The notes beneath the pieces were generated by a model that saw only the letters and a list, made by a program, of their open reading frames with translations, ran no database searches and had not been told where the DNA came from. From AP-15 sp963703745 (GTDB taxonomy: Bacteria; Pseudomonadota; Alphaproteobacteria; ATCC43930; CGMCC-115725): 64,000 nt of DNA. The translations under genes were made by a program, and so were the position numbers. The stretch covers positions 1,909,270 through 1,973,269 of the forward strand of contig CAVPFL010000002.1 in assembly GCA_963703745.1 (NCBI GenBank). The letters are read 5' to 3'. Position 1 is the stretch's first letter. Every line of letters begins with the position of its first letter. Below, piece by piece: positions 36,633 through 44,861 of this stretch.

Positions 36633-36658
36633 CATGTTAACATATCCCCATTAACATG
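36633..36658. promoter_or_regulatory. Inverted repeat CATGTTAA-N10-TTAACATG upstream of hemA
   Basis: A perfect 8-bp inverted repeat with a 10-bp spacer. The left arm is also part of the self-palindrome ATGTTAACAT (36634-36643). It stands out as AT-rich in a GC-rich context and sits in the hemA promoter region, so a dimeric repressor or activator site is plausible. It also lies 47 bp beyond the 3' end of the lipoprotein gene, so a role in transcript termination there cannot be excluded. Confidence 0.5.
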
Positions 36659-36704
36659 TCCCCTTGGGGTCCGCACGGGGCGACATGTCGCGGAGGCTGT
36701 GGCC

Positions 36705-37010
36705 CTATTTCTTTGGTGTGCACATATAGGTCGCCCGGGCCGGCAGCAGCAGCGGGCAATTCTGCAAATACCAGTCGGTGCCGGAATAGGTCGCGACCGT
36801 GTCGGGTGCGCATTCTTCCTGCGCCGCCGCCTGAACCTGATCGAGGGAGCTGACGAACGTATCGTAACATATCGCAACCCGCGTCAGGGCTGCGTCCTCG
36901 CCTGGGCGCGCGGCCCGGGGAAAGGTCGCGTAGGGTTCGAGCGAAGAACACCCGGCGAGCGCCGCGAGCAGTGGAATCGTGCTGGCCATTTTCATCGGGG
37001 CCATTTGCAT
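36705..37010 (-). CDS. Small lipoprotein of unknown function
   Basis: 101 residues. The signal MKMASTIPLLAALAGC ends in a lipobox (Cys21 from the first ATG). The mature part of about 80 residues has four more cysteines (ICYDTF, EECAP, QNCPLL, YMCTP), suggesting two disulfides. The first ATG overlaps the amidase stop as ATGA, so the two are coupled; a second ATG at 36995 is possible. No family recognised. Confidence 0.65.
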   Translation of the reverse strand: MQMAPMKMASTIPLLAALAGCSSLEPYATFPRAARPGEDAALTRVAICYDTFVSSLDQVQAAAQEECAPDTVATYSGTDWYLQNCPLLLPARATYMCTPKK

Positions 37011-38296
37011 CAGGGTTTGGCGAGTGCCCGCTCGAGAAAGGCGCCACAGACCATCAGGCGCGCGTCGTTCCCGAAACGTCCGACGAGCTGAACGCCGGTC
37101 GGTAAGCCATTCTCGGCCCAGCGCGCTGAAAGGGTCACGCACGGGACGCCGAGCAAGGTCCACATCCGGTTGAAGACCGGATCTCCGGTGTTGCCGAGAC
37201 CGACCGGCGCCTCTCCCGGCGCTGCCGGAACCAGAACCGCGTCGCACGAACCGAAGAACGCATCGAGCCCGGCGCGCGCCTCCTCTGCCCGGGCGAGCGC
37301 CCGATCGTACTCGTCGGCCCCGATCGTCATCCCGGCATCGAGCATCTGAGCGAAGCGCGGCGAGAGTTCGGCGCTGTGCAGGGTCCGCTCATAGGCAAAC
37401 GCGCGAACCATCTCGAAATGCATAATCGTATTCTGCACTTCGGCGAGCCCGTGATGCTCGGGTGCGATGGCCAGCTCCGCGATCGTGGCACCCGCGCGCT
37501 CGAGTGCTGACCGGGCCGCGTCGAGAGAGGCGGCGGTTGCCGGCTCGGCTTCCTCCCACATCGGTGTGCGATAAAGACCAAAACGCGGCGCCTCACTCGG
37601 CACGGTGAGATGGCGCAGCGCTGGCCTCTCGGATAGCACCCCGGCAAAGAACGCCGCATCCTCGACCGTCCCGGCGAGCACTCCGATCGTATCAAGACTG
37701 TCGGCGAGCGGCTTGACGCCCGCTCGGTTGATCAGTCCGAAGCTCGGCTTGTAGCCGATGCAGCCGCAATACGATGCGGGTCGGATAACCGACCCTGCGG
37801 TCTGCGTGCCGAAGGCCAACGGGACCATCCCATCGGCGACGGCTGCCGCCGAGCCGCTCGACGAGCCGCCAGGGGTGTGAGCCGGGTTGCGCGGGTTCGC
37901 GGTCTTGCCTGGCGTAAAGGCTGCGAATTCGGTGGTGACGGTCTTGCCGAGAACGACCGCACCAGCGGCGCGGGCAAGTGCTACGCATGACGCGTCCGCC
38001 ACAGGCCGGTGACCGCGGTAGATCGATGATCCGTAGGCGGTCGGCATGTCGACGGTGTCGATCAGGTCTTTGACCGCGATCGGGATCCCGTGCAGCGGTC
38101 CGCGCGTCGGCTCGGCGTCGCGCTGCCGGGCGACCGCGAGCGCTCGCTCGCGGTCGAGATATTGCCAGGCGCCGACCACCGTCTCGCGCGCCCCGATACG
38201 GTCGAGATAGGCTGCGGCTAGTGCCTCGGCAGTCAGCCGGCGCTCGGCGATCTGCCGAGCCGCCTCTCGAGCGGTCAGAGAGCGAGGGTCGGTCAC
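37010..38296 (-). CDS. Amidase (amidase signature family)
   Basis: 428 residues. The triad region shows AVKDLIDTVDMPTAYGS (catalytic Lys), then TPGGSSSGSAAAVADGM (Ser) and GTQTAGSVIRPASYCG (nucleophile Ser region, normally GxDxGGSIRxPA). Enzymes of this family hydrolyse amides such as indoleacetamide or allophanate, or act as GatA. The lack of gatB/gatC nearby and the length favour a stand-alone amidase. The neighbouring DUF1989 (urea carboxylase-associated) protein across a 78-bp divergent gap hints at nitrogen-compound use. Confidence 0.9.
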   Translation of the reverse strand: MTDPRSLTAREAARQIAERRLTAEALAAAYLDRIGARETVVGAWQYLDRERALAVARQRDAEPTRGPLHGIPIAVKDLIDTVDMPTAYGSSIYRGHRPVADASCVALARAAGAVVLGKTVTTEFAAFTPGKTANPRNPAHTPGGSSSGSAAAVADGMVPLAFGTQTAGSVIRPASYCGCIGYKPSFGLINRAGVKPLADSLDTIGVLAGTVEDAAFFAGVLSERPALRHLTVPSEAPRFGLYRTPMWEEAEPATAASLDAARSALERAGATIAELAIAPEHHGLAEVQNTIMHFEMVRAFAYERTLHSAELSPRFAQMLDAGMTIGADEYDRALARAEEARAGLDAFFGSCDAVLVPAAPGEAPVGLGNTGDPVFNRMWTLLGVPCVTLSARWAENGLPTGVQLVGRFGNDARLMVCGAFLERALAKP

Positions 38297-38374
38297 GCGG
38301 GTCTCCTCTGCGCAGCTTGGGCAGCCTAGCAGGCGGCATTAGGATCGTCGACGCTCAACAGCTGGAGAACCAAG

Positions 38375-38965
38375 ATGATCGAGATCCCGGCCCGCCAAGG
38401 CAAAGCCACGCGTATCTCTAAAGGTCAGACCGTCAAGGTTATCAATACGAGGGGACAGCAGGTCGTCGACACCTGGGCCTTCAACGCCGACGACATGCGC
38501 GAGTTCATGTCGATGGAACACAGCCGCGTCGCGATCGGACGGATCATTCCGGGGATCGGCGACACGCTGGTCACCAACCGCCGGCGGCCGATCCTGACAT
38601 TGGTCGAGGACACATCTGGCGGGATCCACGACACGTTGTTCGCAGCTTGCGACCGCTGGCGCTACGATACGCTCGGCTGCACGAACTATCACGACAACTG
38701 CACCGACAACCTGGCAGCGGGGCTGGCTGCACTAGGGCTCGCACCGCCTGAGACTCCGGCGCCGTTGAACCTCTTCATGAATATTCCGGTCATCGACGGC
38801 AACCGGGTCGAAATGCGGCCGCCGGTCAGTACGCCGGGCAGCTATGTGGCGCTACGCGCCGAGATGGATTGCGTCGTCGCGTTCTCGGCCTGCCCGCAGG
38901 ATCTGCTGCCGATCAATGGTCTCGCAATGCAGCCGACTGAGGCGCATTTCGAGGTGCTCGACTAA
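38375..38965 (+). CDS. Urea carboxylase-associated family protein (DUF1989)
   Basis: 196 residues. Opens IEIPARQGKATRISKGQTVKVIN, continues GQQVVDTWAFNADD with EHSRVAIGRI, then SGGIHDTLFAACDRWRY, YHDNCTDNL and FMNIPVIDG, all typical for DUF1989. The family accompanies urea carboxylase/allophanate hydrolase systems, but its reaction is not settled. Cys and His residues (CTNYHDNC) may bind metal. Divergent from the amidase. Confidence 0.85.
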   Translation: MIEIPARQGKATRISKGQTVKVINTRGQQVVDTWAFNADDMREFMSMEHSRVAIGRIIPGIGDTLVTNRRRPILTLVEDTSGGIHDTLFAACDRWRYDTLGCTNYHDNCTDNLAAGLAALGLAPPETPAPLNLFMNIPVIDGNRVEMRPPVSTPGSYVALRAEMDCVVAFSACPQDLLPINGLAMQPTEAHFEVLD

Positions 38966-39401
38966 AGGTCCGGAGAAGGACGCATCATGGCGCTGACCCG
39001 GTAGCAATAGACGCCAGAGGCTGCCCAGCCAGTGGAGCAGTTCGGACAGATGATACCCAGATCCGTCACACCGGCGAAGGCCGGTGCCCATGGCTGATAT
39101 GGGTCCCGGCCTGCGCCGGGATGACGAGAACTGGGGGTGCCTCCGGTTCCAAATGTTTAGATTTGTACCACTAGAAGATACTGGAGGAATTCCTTCGGCT
39201 AGGTCCAGGGAACGACGCCGTCTAACGCGACGTGGTTCCGAGTAGATCCACTAAAACTGGATAACTTTAACCGAAATCCGAAATGATTTTCTGACGAGTG
39301 GATGACTGGTCTTGGGATATCTTTAAGACGGCCATGTTTTAGAATTAGTTGCCGTTTTCGATCCTAAGTATTAACGCAACTATCATTTCCTCGGAGGGAA
39401 G
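38966..39401. promoter_or_regulatory. Long AT-rich intergenic region before the DUF1111 gene
   Basis: 436 bases without a gene. It holds the palindromic repeat listed separately (39061-39125), an imperfect hairpin (GGAAC-ACG-CG type) at about 39209-39239, and a clearly AT-rich stretch from 39240 to 39400 that should carry the promoter of the di-heme oxidoreductase gene. CGGAGGGA precedes its ATG. No RNA gene was recognised. Confidence 0.5.
39061..39125. repeat. Intergenic palindromic repeat (CCGGCCT-CGCCGGGATGACG type)
   Basis: Contains ACCGGCGAAGGCCGGTG and then GGGTCCCGGCCTGCGCCGGGATGACGAG read in two parts. Each is a short hairpin, ending in GGATGACG. This is the common alphaproteobacterial intergenic repeat style; a related copy ends GGCATGACG at 62505-62577. 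Confidence 0.7.
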
Positions 39402-40832
39402 ATGAAGATGGCCTCGTTGCGCTTCGCTCGGGTATGCCGTGTCGCGGCTCTGGTGACTTTGGTGTCCGGGCCCATCGACCTCCCGGCGATCGCGGGGTCA
39501 CAGAATGGTGATGCCGCCGGCTCTGGGCAGCCACCCCATAGCGGACCGAAGTCGGTCGATCCTGGCCCGCGCGGCGGAGCCCCTGGGGCAGGTGGGCCGC
39601 TTCCGGGTCTTGCCGTCTACGAGCAACAGCTTTTTGCGGCCGCGCAGCGCCGATTTCAAGAGGTAGACTCGGTCTCCGGCACCACCGACGATGCGCCGCC
39701 GGGCACCCTAAACGGCAGTGGTTTAGGACCCCGTTTCAACATGAATAGCTGCTCCGGCTGCCATTCGCAGCCTGCGGTGGGGGGTACGAGCCCCCCTACC
39801 AATCCGCAGGTGGCGGTGGCGACATTGGACGGAGCCCAGAATACGGTGCCTTCGTTCATCACTTTGCACGGTCCAGTACGCGAGGCGCGCTTTGTCCGTA
39901 ACCCCAACGGAACGCCGGACGGTGGGGTGCATGACCTGTTCGTCATAAGCGGTCGTACCGACGCACCCGGCTGCACCATCACGCAGCCCAACTTCTCCGC
40001 TGCGCTTGCCCAGAACAACGTGATTTTCCGGATCCCAACGCCCGTGTTTGGGCTCGGATTGGTCGAGAACGTGCCGGACCGTAAGCTCGAGGCCGATCAG
40101 GCGGTCAATAATCCTCTTATGGCGTCTTTGGGCATCGCTAGCAACTTTAACCACAGCGCCAATGACGGCACGATCACCCGCTTCGGCTGGAAGGCGCAGA
40201 ACAAGTCCGTACTGATGTTCGCGGGAGAGGCCTACAATGTCGAGATCGGCGTTACCAATGAGCTCTTCCCGAACGAACGGGATGACACCCCGAGCTGCCA
40301 ATTCAATCCGTTGCCGGAGGACGCAACCAATCTTTCAAATGCCGATACCAGCGGCGTTCCGGCCTCGGATTATTCCTCGGATATAGTAAATTTCTCGGAG
40401 TTCATGCGTCTATCGGCAGGACCGCAGCCGGCTGCGGCGACTGCCTCGACGGCGCGCGGGCAGCAAGTGTTCAATAATATCGGCTGCAATCTCTGCCACA
40501 TTGCGCAGCACACTACCGCGAAGTCGATCTACACCAATCAGAGCAATGTGACATTCTCGCCGTTCAGCGACTTCGCCCTCCACGACATGGGAACAGGGCT
40601 TGCCGACGGCGTCTCACAAGGCAACGCCGATGGCAGCGAATTCCGCACGGCGCCCTTGTGGGGCATCGGCCAGCGTCTCTTTTTCCTGCATGACGGACGG
40701 ACCTCGGACCTGTACCAAGCGATCGATTCTCATGCCAGTAAGGGTTCCGAAGCCAACACAGTGATCTCCAACTTCGAGATGCTGTCGCCGACGGACCAGC
40801 AGTCTCTGTTGAATTTCTTGCGCTCGTTGTGA
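39402..40832 (+). CDS. Di-heme oxidoreductase family protein (DUF1111), putative peroxidase
   Basis: 476 residues. Secretion signal at the N-terminus (VCRVAALVTLVSGPIDLPAIAG), a Gly/Pro-rich linker, CSGCH (117-121) and CNLCH (361-365) heme sites. FRIPTPVFGLGLVENVPD, GRFGWK-like TRFGWKAQNKSVL, FRTAPLWGIG and FLHDGR are DUF1111 hallmarks. It should be a periplasmic c-type heme enzyme related to thiol oxidoreductases/peroxidases. It lacks detectable partner genes except the TonB-C-like protein starting 16 bp downstream. Confidence 0.88.
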   Translation: MKMASLRFARVCRVAALVTLVSGPIDLPAIAGSQNGDAAGSGQPPHSGPKSVDPGPRGGAPGAGGPLPGLAVYEQQLFAAAQRRFQEVDSVSGTTDDAPPGTLNGSGLGPRFNMNSCSGCHSQPAVGGTSPPTNPQVAVATLDGAQNTVPSFITLHGPVREARFVRNPNGTPDGGVHDLFVISGRTDAPGCTITQPNFSAALAQNNVIFRIPTPVFGLGLVENVPDRKLEADQAVNNPLMASLGIASNFNHSANDGTITRFGWKAQNKSVLMFAGEAYNVEIGVTNELFPNERDDTPSCQFNPLPEDATNLSNADTSGVPASDYSSDIVNFSEFMRLSAGPQPAAATASTARGQQVFNNIGCNLCHIAQHTTAKSIYTNQSNVTFSPFSDFALHDMGTGLADGVSQGNADGSEFRTAPLWGIGQRLFFLHDGRTSDLYQAIDSHASKGSEANTVISNFEMLSPTDQQSLLNFLRSL

Positions 40833-40848
40833 GCATGGCCGCGTCCCG

Positions 40849-41694
40849 ATGTGGCGATGGTGGGGTCTGGCGGTGCTCGGTTGCGCAGGCTTCGCCGCAT
40901 TGGCCGTCCCCTGCGGCAACGCAATCGTTACGCCGGCGAACCCCGAAGACGGCAACCTGGTGGAAGGGAGATACACCAACGAATACTTCAAGCTCGTCTA
41001 TTCACTGCCGTCCGGCTGGAGCGAGGACCGGCAAGGACCCGCTGCATCATATTCCGGCTATTACGTGCTGATGGCTTTGAAGGGCGGCGGCGGGCGCGAC
41101 GGGACGATGCTGATTGCCGCGCAGGACCAGTTTTTTGCGACCGATCCGCCTATTTCCGCGGCGCAAATGGTCGAGCAATTTCGCCGCCGGCTATCGAAGA
41201 TCGACGGCATGACCATCGACCACGAGGTGGAAGAAACAACGATTTCAGGGGCTCGTTTTACAAGGCTCGACTATAGCGGCGTCGGCCTCTTTCGTGCGAT
41301 GTTGGTCGCCGAGAGCCGCTGCCATTTCGTCAGTTTCAATCTGACGACGAATGATCCCGACGTGCGGGCGAGCCTCGCCCAGAGTTTGAACGATCTTTCC
41401 ATGGGCGACCCAGCCGATCGCCCCCGCCCGATGCCGATTTGCGTCAAAGATTATGCAACCCCCGAGCGTCTCCTTTCGCGTGTCAACCCGACCCCAGCCG
41501 GCCCGAAGTACACCTCGATTCCGGTGCGCATCATCATCGGGGTCGACGGACGGGTCAGGCACATTCACGTCATACGCGCGTCTGCAGAGCAAAAAGAGAG
41601 CATCACCGCGGCACTGAGTGGGTGGCAATTCCGGCCTGCGACGATAGAGGGCCGGGCCGTCGAGGTGGAGACCGGCGTCACCTTCAGATTTTGA
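40849..41694 (+). CDS. Secreted protein with TonB C-terminal-like domain
   Basis: 281 residues. Hydrophobic N-terminal signal (LAVLGCAGFAALAVPCGNA), a middle domain resembling lipoprotein-like PsbP/DUF1795 folds (YFKLVYSLPSGWSEDRQG), and a C-terminal TonB-C fold (PVRIIIGVDGRVRHIHVIRAS followed by ALSGWQFRPATIEGRAVEVE). It lacks the proline-rich spacer of energy-transducing TonB, so it is probably an uptake- or envelope-associated protein, not a canonical TonB. It follows the DUF1111 gene by 16 bp, likely the same operon. Confidence 0.75.
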   Translation: MWRWWGLAVLGCAGFAALAVPCGNAIVTPANPEDGNLVEGRYTNEYFKLVYSLPSGWSEDRQGPAASYSGYYVLMALKGGGGRDGTMLIAAQDQFFATDPPISAAQMVEQFRRRLSKIDGMTIDHEVEETTISGARFTRLDYSGVGLFRAMLVAESRCHFVSFNLTTNDPDVRASLAQSLNDLSMGDPADRPRPMPICVKDYATPERLLSRVNPTPAGPKYTSIPVRIIIGVDGRVRHIHVIRASAEQKESITAALSGWQFRPATIEGRAVEVETGVTFRF

Positions 41695-41827
41695 AGCTGC
41701 GCCCGCGACGGTGGTGTTCCCTTCGAGCACGCACCAAGTCGAAGATCAGCCTTTGGCGCGCCACCGATGATATCGCTACCGCTCCGCATTGCCGACAAAG
41801 TCGGAACAACACATCCTGTGAAAATTC

Positions 41828-42446
41828 GAGAACGTCGTTCCATGGCTGATGCTGAACCGAGAGGGTCTCGACGTTCTCGTCCACCCGCTGACCGACAACT
41901 CCTACGACGACCATTCGCTATGCGGTCTGGCTCGGTTCGCCGGTTGCGTTAAAGCTCAACACGATAAGCCGCACCTATCGCACGGAGCAGTATCTGACGC
42001 CGCGCCGAAACATGCCGGATGTCGCGCGCGCGAAGGGTCTGAAGCTGCATATCCTCAAGGCCAGCGCCGCACGCGAGATCGACGCTACCTTTGCGGCGCT
42101 TGCCCAATTGCACGCCGACGCGCTCGTCGTCGGCACCGACGCCCTCTTCTTCAGCGAGCGCGACCGGGTCGTACCATTGGCCTCGCGATACGCCGTTCCG
42201 GCAATCTACGATGTACGGGAATTCGCCAAGGCCGGCGGGCTGATCAGCTACGGTCCGAGCCTCACCGGGGCAAACCGCGAATTCGGCATTTACGTTGGAA
42301 GGATCCTCAAAGGTGCGAAGCCGGCCGATCTGCCGGTTCAGCTGCTGACCAAGTTCGAGGTGGTCATCAATGTCAAGACCGCAAAAGTGCTCGGCATCGC
42401 CGTGCCTAAAATCTTGCTGGCGGAGGCTGACGAAGTTATCGAATAG
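41828..42446 (+). pseudogene. Chimeric remnant: DOPA 4,5-dioxygenase-like end joined to ABC substrate-binding protein C-terminal half
   Basis: From 41828 the plus strand reads ENVVPWLMLNREGLDVLVHP, the conserved end of the DOPA 4,5-dioxygenase family. A one-base shift near 41913 leads to RYAVWLGSPVALKLNT. The same frame then runs without a stop through YLTPRRNMPDVARAKGLKLH into LHADALVVGTDALFFSERD and GGLISYGPSLTGANREFGIY, then LPVQLLTKFEVVINVKTA. This last part is the C-terminal lobe of ABC_sub_bind (PF04392-like) proteins. Both parents are truncated at their N-termini: upstream of 41828 the dioxygenase frame hits a TGA. A deletion joining two genes is the simplest origin. It is not expected to be functional. 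Confidence 0.7.
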
Positions 42447-42532
42447 GCCCCCTTGTCGCCGGCTCCTCTATTCTTGAGACAATCTGTTATCAAGAATAAA
42501 CTCGACCGAATGAATGGCGCCGGGTCGTTACG

Positions 42533-42765
42533 TGTCATTTTGAAAATTACTGGCGGCGATTTTTGAGCGGTAAGTGGCGGGGCCTGTCCAGGCTCCGCGA
42601 CGTGACCGGGCGCAAGTCCGCCTTCGCGTCGTTCAATCATCCCGTCCGGCACCCCGACCGTTTGACGGACAGCCTCGCAGGGTTTCCGTTGAGGCGCACG
42701 ATCTTCCGCCCGCGGCGCGCCAGATAGCGGTCAAAAAACTGCGCCACCTACCAATCAGAATCACC
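42533..42765. mobile_element. ~230-bp element with IS21-like multiple end repeats (copy A)
   Basis: The left end has two tandem related words, TGTCATTTTGAAAATTACTG (from 42533) and GATTTTTGAGCGGTAAGTGG (from 42558). The right end has inverted relatives: AGATAGCGGTCAAAAAACT at 42722-42740 and CGCCACCTACCAATCAGAAT at 42742-42761. Multiple ~20-bp repeats at each end and a TGT terminus resemble IS21-family ends, but the interior has no transposase genes. It shares interior similarity with copy B at 43807-44050, for example CAATCATCC-GTCCGG. Confidence 0.55.
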
Positions 42766-42906
42766 ATCACCGCCTATCTCAAGAACGGCCGGCACGCTAG
42801 AAAAGCCGCGGCGATGGCCAATCATGCCTCGACGCGGACGACGCAGCTCTACGACCGCCGACACGACGAGGTTAGCCTCGATGAGGTAGAGCGGATCGTG
42901 ATTTAA
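42762..42906 (+). pseudogene. Tyrosine recombinase (integrase) C-terminal remnant
   Basis: The last ~48 codons of a site-specific integrase: ITAYLKNGRHARKAAAMANH followed by ASTRTTQLYDRRHDEVSLDE and a stop at 42904. The catalytic His (in NHAS) and nucleophile Tyr (in QLYDRR) are visible, but the Arg-Lys-His-x2-Arg part is gone. The sequence begins right at the right end of the IS21-like element, so the insertion or a later deletion removed the rest. Confidence 0.72.
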
Positions 42907-42932
42907 CCTCCCTAATGTGGAGAGGTCCTGTC

Positions 42933-43735
42933 ATGAAGCGAGCCGAAGTCGCGCGATACTGGGAGGCGAACGCCGAGACTTGGACGCGGCACGCCCGCGC
43001 CGGTTACGACATCTATCGGGATGGCCAGAACACCCCCCCACGTTCCTAGAGATGCTGCCGCCCGTGCATGGTCTCCGCGGTCTCGACCTCGGTTGCGGCG
43101 AGGGCTCGAACACGCGCGAGCTTGCGCGGCGCGGGGCCAGGATGCGGGCGATCGATGTCGCTCCGACCTTCATCCGGCATGCAGGTGACGCGGAGAATGC
43201 CGAACCGCTCGGCATCGCCTATCTCGTCGCCGATGCAACGGATTTACCCTTCGGCTCAGGCTCGTTCGATTTTGTAACGGCGTTCATGTCGATGATGGAC
43301 ATGGCCGACCATGGGCGTGCCCTGTGCGAGGCAGCACGGGTCTTGCGACCCGGTGGGTTTCTTCAATTCTCGATCCTGCATCCATGCTTCGTCCCGCCGC
43401 ATCGCCGCGTTTTGCGGAACCCGGACCGCACAACGCGGGCGATAGAGGTCGCCGGCTATTTCGATGCGATCGGTGGGTGGATCGATACCTTTTGGTTTGA
43501 AACCGTGCCTCAGGAAGAACGCGAAAACACGGAGCCATTCCGCGTTCCCCGGTTTCATAGAACGTTGAGCGGATGGGTCGATCTCATCGTCGAGGCGGGA
43601 CTGATTATCAAACGCTTTGGCGAGCCGCGCGCCAGCATGGAATTAGCCGCCGCCGAACCCGCTTTGGAGGACACGCGGGTCGCGCCGCTCTTTCTGCATA
43701 TCCAGGCGATAAAGCCCAAAACGCTGAATTTGTGA
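42933..43735 (+). CDS. Class I SAM-dependent methyltransferase (one frameshift as read)
   Basis: The first frame from ATG 42933 reads MKRAEVARYWEANAETWTRH up to a C7 run at 43033-43039, where it falls into a stop. The next frame continues TFLEMLPPVHGLRGLDLGCG (SAM motif I), MRAIDVAPTFIRHA, FDFVTAFMSMMDM and VLRPGGFLQFSILHPC. One added C restores a single protein of about 267 residues. The substrate is unknown; the layout resembles small-molecule methyltransferases of the Methyltransf_11 group. It is flanked on both sides by the two IS21-like elements. Confidence 0.8.
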
Positions 43736-43806
43736 TTCCTTGGGTGACTTCGGACCCGATTATCACGTAGAACCACCCGATCACCGCCCCACCACGAGGT
43801 GGGAGC

Positions 43807-44050
43807 GATTTTTGATCGGTAAGTGGTGCGCCCTGTCCTCGCTCGCAGACCGGCCGAGAGCGAGTCCGTCTTGCTGTCCGTCCAATCATCCGGTCCGGTT
43901 TAGCGTTGTCACTCGCGGATGACCGGACATTTCGCGGGTAACCCCTCATCGACCGTTTGACCGACACAGCCGGGCGGACCGGCATCAGGACTGTTCCGAT
44001 TGCGCCAAATAGCCCGCAAAACCCTACGCCAATTACCGATCAAAATGACA
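43807..44050. mobile_element. ~240-bp element with IS21-like end repeats (copy B)
   Basis: The left word is GATTTTTGATCGGTAAGTGG (43807) and the right word is CGCCAATTACCGATCAAAAT followed by GACA (44027-44050). The right end in reverse is TGTCATTTTGATCGGTAATT, matching the left end of copy A. The interior resembles copy A (GAGTCCGTC-TGCTG, CCAATCATCCGGTCCGG, GACCGTTTGACCGACA). No transposase is encoded. The two copies bracket the methyltransferase gene. Confidence 0.55.
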
Positions 44051-44172
44051 GGGACATAGCCGTCAAAAATGTGCCGATCAGGCTTGACGCGTCGCTCTCC
44101 ACTTTGGCGGCCGGTCGGCTCACCCGGCCCGCCGCCCAATACCTCTACTCCGCCGGTGCGTTCGCAGCGCCG

Positions 44173-44723
44173 CTACAGCATGCCTTTCAGCCGCAACAGG
44201 CCGAGTACGGCGACGGTCGTGGTGTCCTTTATCATACCGGCACAGATCATGCGCTCGACCTCTACGAGCGCGAAGCTGCTTGCCACGAGATCCTGCTCTT
44301 CGTGTGCCAGAGCGGCTTCGCCCGGCCGCAGCCCGGTGGCGACGAAAATATGGTAGCCCTGATTGGAATAGCCGCAGGCTTCGAACAGATGGCCGGCATA
44401 GGTCAGCTCATCGGCTTCCAGACCGGTCTCCTCGCGCAATTCACCGCGCGCGATGTCGAGCGGGTCGGCTCGCGGCGTTTGCTCCCATGAGCCTTGCGGG
44501 AATTCCCAATAGCGGCCCTGCACCGGGTAACGAAACTGCTCGACTAGGTGCAGCCGGCCGTCGGCCTCGATCGGCACGATGACGACGAAGTCGGCTTCTC
44601 CACAACGCTGTAGATGCCGCTGGACCCGTCAGGTCGCCGGATTGTGTCCCCGCGTAGGCGCATCCATCGGTTTTCGTAAACAATCCGGGTTCCGGTGGTC
44701 TCGATAGCGCCCGCTTCGTCCAT
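44173..44723 (-). CDS. Nudix hydrolase, ADP-ribose pyrophosphatase-like (one frameshift as read)
   Basis: The N-terminal frame from ATG 44723 gives MDEAGAIETTGTRIVYENRW, then SGIYSVVEK. A one-base shift near 44600 leads to VVIVPIEADGRLHLVEQFRY, then GRYWEFPQGSWE and the Nudix helix ARGELREETGLEADE (REUxEE core as GELREE). It ends LGLLRLKGML. Joined, it is about 183 residues, normal for NudF-like enzymes that hydrolyse ADP-ribose or related nucleotide diphosphates. A missing G in GAGAAGGCCGAC-like sequence explains the shift. Confidence 0.8.
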
Positions 44724-44861
44724 GAGGCACCCTTTGCTCGCCCTGCTGCATATGGTGTCAACCTTCGGTCAGATCCGTTCGGCGACCGCTCCCGACAACA
44801 GATCCGTCGAAATTCAAGCGGGTTAAAACACTCCTCTTCGGCATCGAGTGTGCGAGGCACG

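Noticed and set aside
42533..44050. A complete IS21 transposon
   Set aside because: No istA or istB coding sequence is present; only end-like repeats were seen, so it is reported as a non-autonomous element instead.
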